64,000 nucleotides of DNA. Source: Microstegium vimineum. Taxonomy: Eukaryota; Streptophyta; Magnoliopsida; Poales; Poaceae. The notes under the pieces were generated by a model. That model did not search any database. It had not been told where the DNA came from and saw only the letters and a program-made list of their open reading frames with translations. Shown here piece after piece: positions 45,688 to 56,527 of the stretch. The stretch is from the NCBI GenBank assembly GCA_022036555.1, contig CM039130.1, positions 23,214,570 through 23,278,569 on the forward strand. The letters run 5' to 3'. The number at the start of each line of letters is the position of its first letter. Position 1 is the stretch's first letter. The position numbers were made by a program, and so were the translations under genes.

Positions 45688-48600
45688 ATGGCGCCCAGGA
45701 GAAGACCAAGTACTCATTCGTCGGCAAAGAAGGCGGTCAAGTCCTCGAGGGGGATGGAGGATGTCCTTCCAGACTGGACCAAGGATTGGGCCAACTACAC
45801 TCTGAAGGAGGAGGACATCTAGCTCCTTGTTACTGCTGGCATTCTTCAGGACAAGGCCATTGTCGAATGGAGGCCGGCGACTGGAGAGGAGTTCCCAACT
45901 CCTAACACCGGTGAGCTCGTCATCTTTGAGCCTTTCTTCTGGCGTGCCTTCGGTGTTCCTGTCCACCCCTTTTTGCGTGGTATCTTAGTTTTTTACAAGA
46001 TTGCGATGTGCAACCTCCATCCGAACTCTGTACTACACATCGCAATTTTTGTACATTTCTACGAAGCGTATTTGGGGATTGAACCGCATTTCGAGTTGTT
46101 TTGCTACTTCTTACGCCTCAAGCCGAATGGGACCGCCGCATCCCAGGTTGTTGGCCTAGTGTATCTTCAACTCCGGGAGGGCATGGCAGATGTGTATCTC
46201 GCCACTCCTCTACCTTCCAAGGTGGCGGAGTACAAATCCCATTGGTTCTATATTCCTCAAGAGAAGTCGTACGCACATGGTGAATCGACGGAGGTTCCGG
46301 TGTCGCAGCCTAGCTGGTCGGCGACCCCTTCATTGGTGGCGATGGAGCAGGTGAAGGAACTTCTTGCGTTAATGGACCGGTCATCGCTTGATGGGGTTTC
46401 AGTTGGTTGGAATTTCATTATGAGGCGTTGTCAACCTTGCAAGGATAGGGTTCATCCTGCCTTTCGTTATACTGGTCATCGCGACCCGACCCGAGAGACA
46501 CCGGATGGAATGGAGCCGGAAGAGGGGTTTGACTGCCTCTCTGTAATCTTTGATCTTAGCATCCCGTACATGAAGACTCCGCGGGATTCATTCTGTGCTG
46601 GCGTCCCCCCACCACCGGTGCGTTTTTGCCTTGCTTTTTTAGCGATCTTCTATATCCTGCATTTTGATTGTCTTATTCATACATCTAACGTAACCTCGTG
46701 GTTAGGACCGTGTCGTCTTCATCTCCCAAGTGCCTTGGACAATGTGGCCTCCTGGCGTCGATCGGGCGAGAAGTCGGGAAGCCGCATTGGGTGAAGATGG
46801 TTGTGGATCTTCTCGCGGGCGAGGAGTTCCCGAGCCCCATGTTGGGAGGCGTCGAGCGTGTGACGACCGGTTCGGGAAGCGCCCGGCCGACCCACCCCAG
46901 AAGAAAGTGAAGCCGTCAGTTGGTACCGGCGGCAAGTTCGTTATTAACGAAGGCGCCACTCAACCTCCATCATCGATATCTGATTGGACCGACGAGGGGT
47001 CAGACGAGGACGGTGGCGTACCGGCAGTGAACCTAGATGGGAAGTGTGTTCTGGTTCAAGCGCCAAGGTGTCCCTGTCCAAGGCGTCATTTGTTCCATCG
47101 CCTGCGTCGGTGACTGCCAGAGGGACTGCTGTGGGGGAAGGTGCCACCTCAACGTTAGAGCGTCCACCTATGTTTGTGCCGTCAAGTTTCACGGGGAATC
47201 TTCCGGCCTGGAGGTTTGTGAAGGCGCGCCGGAAATCGGACTTGTAAGTATTCCATCCTTGTTTCACTTGAATCTTGGTCAAGTTTGTCTGCTTGCTTAT
47301 GGTGTGGTTTTTGGTAGAACACCGAATGCTAAGGATCCGCCTATGCCTCATGGTATTGTGTCGGATGTCGCTGGGGATGTGCGTTGTGAGTCTGACTCAA
47401 AAGGATATGGTGCCCCGATGCCTGTGGACTTCTCAAGTCGTCGGGGGAATCCCGTTCTTGTGGATGTTCCGTTTGGTGATCCTGCGGGTCGCGGGTCGAT
47501 GTTTGCGGAGAGTCTTCAGATTGAAGCCTCGGTGGTCGGATCATTTGTTGATGTTGCTTTTGGGTTGGAAACGGAGGGTGCTGCTACCGACCTGGTGCGC
47601 GGTGATGTGCCGGTTCTGTTGGCGGCCTCGAGACCGGTGAAAAAGGAAGAGGGTGGCAGTATTATTGGAGGAGCTGGAGTCGGTGGAGGAGATTCCATGC
47701 GCAGGTGATGATCTGAAGCCGACACCAGTTCGAACCTTTCACCGAGACGGCAAGGACTTTTTCTTCGTCGAGGATGATGAGGCCGAGGAGGAGGAGGCGA
47801 TCTTCCTTAATGATGCGAGTAATCTGCTTGGTTGGGCCAAGGTGATTGTACCGCTTCTTTGGGTTTGGTATTTTTTCCTTTGTCTACTTTTTTGAACTGT
47901 CGTTGTGTGGTTGTAGGGGCTTTTTAAGGCCGGAAGGGAACGCAGGGCAATGGTCGACTAGCTTGCGCAGCTAGCTGTTGAGAATGAGCATGTACGTGGT
48001 GATGTCGCTCGTGTCGAAGGCCAATTTGCAGGGCTGGAGGACAGCTTGGAGGCGGCGCACCGGTGTGCGCAGGTATTAGAAGCTGCGGTCCGAGAGTGGG
48101 AGCGCGAAAACACGGAGCTTCAGTCGCATGTTGAGAAAGTTGATGAGCTTTCCACCCGTAAGTCTTTGTCATTCTTTGGTTTGATGACTTGTTGCCTTGG
48201 CCGTGTGATGACTTGTGTTTTGTTTGTGTAGAACTGCTTAGTGCTGAAGGAGCGAAACGCCTTGTGGAGGAGAAAGCCGCCGCTGCCGAACAAGAGATTT
48301 ACAAGATGCGAGCGATGCATGAAGGTAGTGTTTTCTTACCCGTCGCTTTGTTTGTACGGCTGCCTTATTCGGTGTTTGCTCTTTTCACAGCTTACCGAGG
48401 GCATGTTCAACTTCAATTTGCAGACATGCAGGTGAAGGTGGATGCTTATTATGAGAACTTCTGGTCGTTGGCACGGGAGGTCGCCCCTGTGGTGGAGTGT
48501 GTTGATGGCCAGGCGTCCATCCCAGAGTGTGCTGAACAAGCAACCATGGAGGGTGTACTGTCGAAGGCCCGCGGTCTGTGGGTCAAGTTCCGATCTTTTA

Positions 48601-48803
48601 CGACTTCAGCGGTGCAAAGTGTGGCTGCTCATGGCCTAGCTATGTTGCAATCGCACTACCCAAAGCTTGACCTTGGTCGGGTAGCGTCCGGATTTGCATC
48701 GAGGACGTCTGACGAGGAGGCGGACCGTCTGGAGGTTGGTGTTGATCGCATAGCGAAGGTAGTTGTTAAGGATGTCGATTTGTTTGCTGCTGGACTGCTG
48801 TAG
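45688..48803 (+). pseudogene. Antisense gene (aORF) of element G with five introns
   Basis: The gene starts MAPRRRPSTH at 45688, opposite to the element. The first exon holds FWRAFGVPVHPFLRG and FELFCYFLRLKPN, the 'putative gypsy-type transposon' (PF04195-like) domain of grass Tat elements. Plausible short GT-AG introns are 46618-46705, 47244-47317, 47842-47916, 48158-48231 and 48325-48390. Acidic and coiled-coil-like parts follow, ending DVDLFAAGLL at 48803. TAG at 45820-45822 breaks the first exon, and the second exon changes frame near 47050. The function of such proteins is unknown. The family call is from memory of these motifs. Confidence 0.7.
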
Positions 48804-49763
48804 TTTGTATCCGGGATACAAGAATTCAGACTTGTAAGTGAAAACTATAAAGCTGTGTAATATCTGGGTGGTGAGCTTTTGTTTCACTTCTATGTCTTGT
48901 CGTGCCTACTAAGTCGTGAGCTGTTGCGATGAATCATTCGGCCTTGGGTTCCCTATGGCCCGGATCGTAGGGCACGGAGCCTCTGCACGCGTAGGTGCCA
49001 TAGGGATTACCAGAGAGGTACGTTGCTGGCAACCCACGGCGCAGAGGGCGAGCATCTCATGCACGCTTAGGGAGATGAAAGGGACAGGACCTTTTTCCAA
49101 GAGGCTCGATCGTGGTGTGACTAGGGCCTATGGAGACCGTTCCTGCAGATGCTGGGCGAAAAGCCATGCTGCTTGTAGAGTCGTCGACCGTACTGTGGTC
49201 GTGTACAGATTCTGGGCACGTAACCTCATGACCTTCGACACAAATGACATCTCCCGGTTGATGGAGAGATGCCATTTGAGAGATCTATCGATGTGATCAT
49301 AGCGTATAGGGTAGCTACTTCTATGCGCTATGAAATCGGTAGGCTAGATTCGAAGGCTTCCGGTTATGGCCAGGCTGTTTGGAGAGAACGCCGTAATGCG
49401 TTTTGGAGAGGTCGTCGAACACTATGGGAGTGTTTTGGAGAGGTTGTCGGACGCCGTTAGCCTTTTGAAGTGGTTGCCGAACGCCGTGAGCGTTTTGTAG
49501 TGGTCGCCAAATGCCGTGAGCGTTTTGTGGAAGTTGAATCGTGTACATGAAGTATGAAAAAACGTAGCGCCTTTATTTATTTATTGAGAGGTACATAGTA
49601 CAAACTTTATTGGAGCACTTTAAACTTGTAAACTTTTCACGCCACTGGGAGCTGAGGGACTCTACGTGTAGTTGCGGAGGGGGTCGACGTTGGTCCTTGC
49701 TGGCTCTGCATCTTTTGGGTTCTTTGCGGCAGGCTTGTCACTGGGGTTGGAGTTGTAGGTGTC
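48804..49763. other. Spacer between aORF and protease of G
   Basis: No domain was found on either strand. Around 49400-49530 the short repeat GCCGTGAGCGTTTTG/GAGGTCGTCGAACGCC recurs. Reverse transcriptase and integrase would be expected here in an autonomous Tat element and are not seen. Confidence 0.6.
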
Positions 49764-50168
49764 CTAGGCACGGGTCTTCTCGACGGTATTGATTGTCTGC
49801 TTCTCGCACTCGTACGCGATCTTGAGGTTGGTACGGAGGCTGAGGATGCCTTGTGGCGTCGGGATCTTCAATACCATGTACGTGTAGTGTGGGATTGCCA
49901 TTCGCTTGGCAAGTGTCGGACGCCCGAGGATCGCGTGGTAGGCTGTTTGGAAGTCGGTGACGATGAAGTTGATGTTCTCGACCCTGAAGTGGTTCTGGTC
50001 GTCAAACTGTACGGGGAGTGTAATCTGTCCTACCGGTGTGGACGCCTTATCTGGGATGATCCGCCAGAAGGGGAAGTTTGCCGAGAGGAGGTCCTTCTTT
50101 GAGTAGTCGAGTTGACGGAATGTGTCGGCGAAGATAATATTGAGGGCACTGCCGCCGTCGACTAGCAC
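49764..50168 (-). pseudogene. Aspartic protease of element G
   Basis: The minus strand begins MLVDGGSALNIIF with the catalytic Asp present, then FRQLDYSKKDL, TDFQTAYHAILGRPTLAK and FMAIPHYTY-type residues. It would cleave the gag polyprotein. The domain is intact, but it is joined to a decayed gag and followed by stops rather than reverse transcriptase. Confidence 0.85.
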
Positions 50169-50951
50169 CTTCCTGAAGAGGCACGTGGTGATGGTTGGAT
50201 CAACGATGAGTGGGAAGCGACCGGGGTATCTATAGTCCGTCCACTCATCGTCTTCGGAGAAGCTAATAGGTTGTTCTGACCAGTCGAGGTAGCGAGCGTT
50301 GGCCGAATCATCTCCTGTTGCTGCGACTGAGTAGACATCTTTGCGAACTTGGTGGTGTCACCTCTCTCCTTCAACAACCATGCTTCCCCCAAAGATGGAG
50401 TACGTCGTTGAAGCTGGTCGGAACTCTAGCGCTGGTGGTTCTTGATCTTTGCCTTTGTCAGGGTCATCTTTCTTTGCTCTCTTGTCGCCTCTTCCCCGCA
50501 CTACTGACTCAAGGAGCTCACACTCACGCATGGAGTGTTTGGAGTTTTTGTGTATGGGGCACAGGCCGTTGAGGATCTTCTCGTAGCTAGCATCGTAGTT
50601 CCTCCTCGGACGGGCATTCATGTTGGGGACGTAGAAGTTGTCACGCCTGTAATCATACCTTTGAGGATAGCGCTCGGAGTTGCCCGATCGGTAGCCCCGG
50701 TGGTAGTCGGTCCTTCTTTCGCTGCGATAATCGGGTCAGTAGTCGCCGTCCCTTGCGCGTTCCGGGAAACGAGAGTGGCGCTGCCTATTCTCCCTACTAC
50801 GGGTGGCGTCGTCTTGGTTGGCGTAAGGATTTGCGATCGTCATGAGCTCTTCTATGGTTGTTATGCTCTTCCACGCCAACTTATTTCAGAGGTCATCTGT
50901 CCGCACGCCGTTGGAGAAGAAGGCAATGGCCTCCGGGTCGGAGATCTCTGC
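50169..50951 (-). pseudogene. Gag C-terminal part of G, left of nested N
   Basis: The minus strand continues gag from the insertion point: AEISDPEAIAFFSNGV, then WKSITTIEELMTIANPYA, an Arg/Tyr-rich stretch, and the Cys/His segment GLCPIHKNSKHSMRECELL near 50530. TGA stops near 50886 and 50733 stand where Arg is likely. The reading resumes exactly from 59754 once N and one GATGC copy are removed. Confidence 0.85.
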
Positions 50952-50956
50952 GATGC

Positions 50957-52670
50957 TGTTGGCACAAATAATGATACTCTTTTATATAATAAAAATGTTG
51001 CCAATAGCACCAGGATCAAGGATAAAACAATCATATCATAAGCATATTTTATAAAATAACAAGTTCCACAAGTCCATGAGTATTTTTGTGCAGGAATGAA
51101 GAAATGGAGCAAATGAGACCCAGTGGGACCCACATAGGGGGTCGGCCGACCACCCTATGGGCCCACCAGGTCTCATCCCTCGGCCATGTTCCATGAGAAG
51201 CATCTCAGAGTGATTTCCAACCCTTGGATCACTTTGTGCTTTCTCTCAACGGTTCACAAACAAAGCACATGGATCCATGGGCCCACGCCAAAGAGAACAA
51301 CACGACAAACACCCCAAAATGAACAACTACAACACATGATAAGTGGGGCCAACACTAGGAAGGACAAGGTGGGCCAGAGACCCCTAAGGGGGGTCGGTCG
51401 ACCACCCCCTGGGCCCACCTGGCCCTCACTCAGCCACTGACCAGTGGGGCCACACTCAGAAGGCCAAAGGGTGGCCCACTAACCATAGGGGGGATCGGCC
51501 GACCACCCCCCTAGGTCGCTTGGGTCCCTCTCAACCGCCATATCAACTACCACGAGACAGAATTCCAAGCCATTCATCTTAGGCGGTTCTATGACGGTTT
51601 GATCCAAGGGAGGAGGATTGAAGCCCCCTGGATCGATGACGTGGTGCTGGAGTAGCCCCTACTCCACCCTCCACTATAAATAGAGGCCAAGACCTCCCTC
51701 TCTAATCATGATGTAATCTATACAAAACACTATTGTACTCAAATGGAGATTTAGTCTAGTGGTGTTCTCTAGTGTGGGAGTTAGAGTTGAGTTGAGCCTT
51801 GCTCGGGTTTTCCGGATATTGTCTTCCTGGAGAATCTGGTATAAGCTATTGTATCTTTTCTCTTTTGTAAGACTTTACTTATGCAATATTCCTTCTCTAT
51901 TTTACTTATTCTTTACTCTGTACAATATTATACCTGTTATAGTATTGTTGTGGTTTATCTAAGTCATTTAGTTGTTATAAACTAAATTGAGATCCTTGTG
52001 GCCTTTCCTGTATGCGATCATCGCCTGTCATAGGGTACTCTAGTTGACGTATACATGATTAGAGTAGTAAGAATAGGTGTAAGCGTGGTGCTTATACTTA
52101 ATCTTGCCTTTGGTTATCTCTTGTTGCATGGATTGTTTGTGGTAGCTAGCAAGAGGTGACAGCCTTGTCTAGTCGTTGTATTCCACCACGTGTTTTTAGA
52201 CAAGTTCTTAAAAGATAAGGCCCCCGTAAGAAGAGGGCGCGGTACGGTAGGAGTTTTGTCCTCCTACTGATCTATCCCCTCGCCTAGCATACATGTATTG
52301 AGGAATCAATCGAAGTTTGTCTCAGCTAAGTGCCATAGTCAAATCCACAAAGGTAGAGTTGGAATCACAGGAGTCCTTTTACTCTCTCGTTGTCCTCCCA
52401 CATAGTTATACTCACTATACATCTCTTACTTATCTTTACCAGTTTGTTACATCATCACCTTCCTATCATTATATCGTTTACCCCCTTACACTAGTTGGTG
52501 CTAAATTGAAGTAATCTCTAGGATCTCTCTTTTATTATTATTATTTCTAGCTTCGCTTTCCCTTGGGAGAATATAAATCACGATACCCCAGAATACTTCT
52601 CGGTGAAGTGCTACAATGGTATAATCTGTGCGCTTGCGGATTTATCCAATAGTCATAAGAAATACCAACA
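50957..52670 (+). mobile_element. 5' LTR of element N
   Basis: It begins TGTTGGCACAA and ends AATACCAACA (1714 bp), with a TATA box CCACTATAAATAGAGG near 51672-51687. The U3 carries palindromic GGTCGGCCGACC-type motifs at about 51139, 51389 and 51489. Confidence 0.95.
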
Positions 52671-52675
52671 AGCAT

Positions 52676-52695
52676 TTCTGGCGCTGTTGCCGGGG
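52676..52695 (+). other. tRNA-Asp-type primer-binding site (N)
   Basis: TGGCGCTGTTGCCGGGGA follows the LTR after AGCATTTC and differs from the Athila consensus by one transition. Confidence 0.88.
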
Positions 52696-52817
52696 AAAGC
52701 ATAGCCTAGAAATTCTAATAAAATTGAATCCAGGCTTTACTATCAAATTAGTTATCAAATAGTTGTAGGGGCTTACCCCTTGCCTTTGTCTTTATTAATA
52801 TTGAAGCAAGGCATTGT

Positions 52818-54146
52818 ATGAGTGAGTTCCAGTTTCGAGCAACCATACTTGAAAATCCTAAGAGTTTCCGAAGAAACTCTAGACATCGTCTAGTGTCTCC
52901 TCGAAAGCTCACCTCGAACTCGGATCCACTCAAGGAAGGAGGCTCCACTTCGTTCACCAAGCAAGCTATGGCTCAAGAGGCTATTTTCGACTTCTCGGCT
53001 CCTTCCGTCGCACACATGGCCCAAGGACCAGACGTTAATACAGGGGGTGTTACCTTTGAGTTGCAGCCCGCTTTGATCAACTTAGTGCAAGCCAACCCTT
53101 TTTGCGGGAAGTCCCATGAGGATGCTAGTGCACATCTCCAACACTTCTTGGAAGTAAGTGGCACCATTTCCATTAAGAATGTTGCACCAGATATCATTCA
53201 TCTCCGCCTTTTCCCGTTCTCGTTACTCGAGAAGGCAAAGCAATGGTTCTATGCTCATTCTGAGGAAGTTGCCACTTGGGATAAGTGCACCAATGCATTT
53301 CTCAAGAAGTTTTTCCCGAGGGGCAAAACCACCGCCATTTGTGGAAGAATTTCAAGCTTCCAACAGTAAGCGGACGAGACTATTCCCAAAGCATGGGAAC
53401 ATCCCAGGAGTACATTCGGGAATGTCCTCACCATGGAATTCACGATTGTCTCCTGGTTCAAGGCTTCTACTATGGGTTAACTCCAATTGCCCGTAGTCAC
53501 CTTGTTGCAGCCGCAAGAGGAGCATTCACTTCACTCAATGTCACACAAGCAAAAAGATCTTATTGAGAAGATAGTGATGAATCAAGGGTGGAAAGATGAA
53601 AGGCTCCCAGTCTAGAAAAAGAGTGTAGAAACTATTCATGAAGTAAGTGCACTCTCCACGAGCATGGATCTCTTGATGAAGAAACTCGAAGAACGAGCAA
53701 ACTTCAAGAAGGATAGAGAAGCCATCCAACACTATGCCTCCACTTACAAGTCAGAACAATGGTGTGAGGTATGTGGTGGAGAACATTCGAGAAACAATTG
53801 TCCCAAAATAAATGAAGGCGTGAGCTTCGTCAACACCAATGAGAATCAACCTCAGCAATCTGGACCAAAGTCACGACCCTTCCATCAAGGTAATGAAGGT
53901 AAAAGTTTTTATAATTTTAATCAGCCTTCATTCAAAGATCTTGTCTTAAGCCAAGCTAGGATTAATGACAGCTTAAACAATAAACTAGCTACAAATGATA
54001 AGACCCTCGAAACTTTAAACAATAAAATGAATGACTTAGCTTCTGTTGTAAAGAATCAATTGAATTTCAATAACATGAAAGAAATAAAATTATCTCAATT
54101 GATATCTTCTGCTCCATATCCTGGTAATTCTGAAAAAAATCTCTAG
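52818..54146 (+). pseudogene. Gag of element N
   Basis: The start MSEFQFRATI at 52818 leads to the gag core HLRLFPFSLLEKAKQWFY and FLKKFFPRGKT. After a TAA at 53367-53369 the sequence continues in shifted frames (EYIRECPHHGIHD, GAFTSLNVTQAK). The C-terminal part has a CCHC-like knuckle CEVCGGEHSRNNCP near 53763. A TAG after LPV (near 53612) probably replaces Gln. It would form the particle coat; the breaks make it non-functional as it stands. Confidence 0.85.
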
Positions 54147-54156
54147 TATAAATGAG

Positions 54157-54989
54157 GTGACCACGAGAGGAGGTAAGTCCACTCGCGATCCACCACACCC
54201 TAACACTTCAGGCAAAACAACAAAAGGAAAAGAAAAAGGAATTGAAGCAGAAGAACAACATGAAGAAGAAGAAGAAGAACTTGCACCAATCCAGGACTCT
54301 GTCAAGTTTCATGGAGGAACAGCCCCACACGAGTACTACGATACAAACGTACTACTACCATTCCCAAGAAAGCCAAGAAGACCATCAACAGACGAACTCT
54401 TCGGGAAATTAGTTGAGGTAATTCGTCAATTATATGTCCATATTCCCCTACTTGATGCGATGCAGGTCCCAACCTATGCCAAGTATTTGCGGGATATCCT
54501 CAACAACAAAAGGCCGTTACCAACCACTGAAGTCATCAAGCTAACAGAAGAGTGTAATGCAGCTATACTTAACCAGCTACCATTAAAGAAGAAGGACCCA
54601 GGGTGTCCTACCATTGATTGCTCCATCGGGACTCAACAATTCGAGCATGCCCTCTGCGACTTGGGAGCAAGCGTCAGTGTCATGCCTAAGGTCGTATTCG
54701 ATAAACTAACTCATACTACTTTGTCCCCTACACCAATGTGTTTGCAGCTAGCGGATCAATCAATTCGCTACCCCGCGGGGATTGCTGAAAATATTCTCGT
54801 CAAAATATGAGAATTTTTCTTCCCCGTGGATTTCGTGGTGTTGGATATGGAAGTAGACAAGAAGACTCCACTCATCCTAGGAAGGCCATTCCTCAGCAAA
54901 CACATCGATGTAGGAGCTGGAGAAATTCAATTCAACATCAATGGAACCCAAGAGACATTCCACTTCAAGCCAAAAATCAATGCTCCATA
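54157..54989 (+). pseudogene. Protease region of element N
   Basis: An acidic linker (EEQHEEEEEEL) precedes the aspartic protease. The motif near 54655 is CDLGASVSVMP where DLGAS keeps the Asp. A TGA at 54808-54810 interrupts before FFFPVDFVVLDMEVDKK and PLILGRPFLS, the C-terminal protease part in the same frame. A frame change within 54890-54990 leads to a second frame to 55178 rich in Lys and Arg (KPKRVWRKN). Nothing resembling reverse transcriptase follows. Confidence 0.8.
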
Positions 54990-55178
54990 GTCAAGGTATT
55001 TGAAATTGACCCTTTCGTTAATTATACTTATCTGACAAAAGTGAAGCAACAACCTCGGGCGAAACCCAAACGGGTATGGCGAAAGAATGTGATCAAGCCA
55101 TGCAATGCTCTATCTCCAAAACCCCACAAACAAATTCAATGGGTGAATGAGGAGGACGACCCTACCTTAAATAATTGA

Positions 55179-55768
55179 AAGCATGGCTTCTCGGAAAGGT
55201 AAGTTCTCTCTTCCATTCTATTTTAAATTCCTAAGTATGAATACCTTCTTTAATTAATCTCAAAACATAATCATGTTTAGCCATAATAAAAATTCAAAAA
55301 AATAATAAAATCTTGAACTTTTCTTGTCCACGAAAGAGTGCATTGCATTCTAATCAACGTAGGAAGATTAGTGTCATAAAACTAGGTCCTTTAAAGAACC
55401 TAGTGGGGTCGACCGACCGTGCATTTGGCCTCACTACCCTGTGGCTTGGCCCTGCCTCGAAGCACCTTGCATGAGGCAGTACACCAAGGGCCAATGATCA
55501 TAGTAGTGATCGGCCAATCACCCATCCTCCTCTTTTCCTCTACCTCGAGATGCTCTATGTTTGATTCTCAAACAAACGAAGCCAGGAGCCAAGGAGAACA
55601 TATCTTGACTCCTCCCATCCTCTCCTTATTCCCCTCTATCCTATCTCTCTCTCTTTACACCATGCAAGACTTTGTTCTAAGCAAAGTCACTACACAAGAA
55701 GCTTGGCACTAATCACTAGGAGCCTAATACTCCTATCACCACCATAACTTCTTGATCATGCCACTCAG
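55179..55768 (+). other. N interior between protease and ORF-1, possible intron
   Basis: An ATG (55183) with MASRK is followed at once by GTAAGTTC, and CCACTCAG at 55761-55768 precedes the ATHILA ORF-1 frame. These look like splice sites, but the phases do not match as they stand. The 24-base near-palindrome ACTAGGTCCTTTAAAGAACC... lies at 55381-55404, followed by a GGTCGACCGACC motif. Confidence 0.35.
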
Positions 55769-56527
55769 GGGTACGATAGACGTGATTTTTGGAAATTAAT
55801 CTCTGGGAAGGATAATTCTAGATATCCACGAACAAGTGAAATTCATAATCCTACTTTACGTTTCATGCATCGTTGGATAGGAATAACTTTGTTCCCTAGA
55901 GATGATGTAAGGCCTGTAACAAATGTTGAGCTAAGACTGCTTTTTGCCATGGTGAATAAAATTCATGTTTCTTCTATTAGAGCCATGGTAGATCACTGGT
56001 GCTCAGCCACTAGCAGAAAAGGACCTTTTGAATTTATATCCATGATCACTAAAATCATGCACAACATGGCTCAGCTTCATAATTATCAATTTTTCATAAA
56101 CACACCAAGAGTTGTGTTGGATGTAAGATATTTTGTGCAAGGTCACACTCTGATGCATGGGCTAAATGAATCTGTCATATATATGAATAATGATCCCATA
56201 AAAAGAGTTCAACTCCCATGTGAGAGACTTAAACTGTATAGGTGTAGGCAACTAACCTTTAATACAGACACACAAGAAGGGCATAGGAGTTTTGCAGGAC
56301 GAAGGACAACACGCAGCATGGCATATGCTGCACCAGAAGAAGGCACATCTCTAGGATCAGACTTCGTAGATGAATCCATGAGCGCCACACATTCTCCAGC
56401 TCAAGCAGTGGACTCCAGAGATCAGCGTCACACACCCAAAGTGCACGGTTCTCTTTTGCTTCTTCTTCGCAGGGAAGAGAGGACCGTGAGTTTCGTCATG
56501 ACGTGGATTTACTCACCACCCAAGTGA
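55769..56527 (+). CDS. ATHILA ORF-1-like protein of element N
   Basis: The open frame runs from GYDRRDFWKL (55769), with an internal ATG at 55865, to a stop at 56525-56527. Motifs RWIGITLFPRDDVRPV, VELRLLFAMVNK and AMVDHW fit the ATHILA ORF-1 family (PF03078-like), an extra protein of Athila elements sometimes compared with env. Its role is unknown, and no signal peptide or membrane segment is evident. The C-terminal 80 residues are low in similarity to anything I know. It is the longest undamaged frame in N. Confidence 0.55.
   Translation, partial: GYDRRDFWKLISGKDNSRYPRTSEIHNPTLRFMHRWIGITLFPRDDVRPVTNVELRLLFAMVNKIHVSSIRAMVDHWCSATSRKGPFEFISMITKIMHNMAQLHNYQFFINTPRVVLDVRYFVQGHTLMHGLNESVIYMNNDPIKRVQLPCERLKLYRCRQLTFNTDTQEGHRSFAGRRTTRSMAYAAPEEGTSLGSDFVDESMSATHSPAQAVDSRDQRHTPKVHGSLLLLLRREERTVSFVMTWIYSPPK

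Noticed and set aside
51186..51440. Open frame also present at 58375-58701
   Set aside because: Both are U3 sequence of the two N LTRs; the duplication is explained by LTR pairing.
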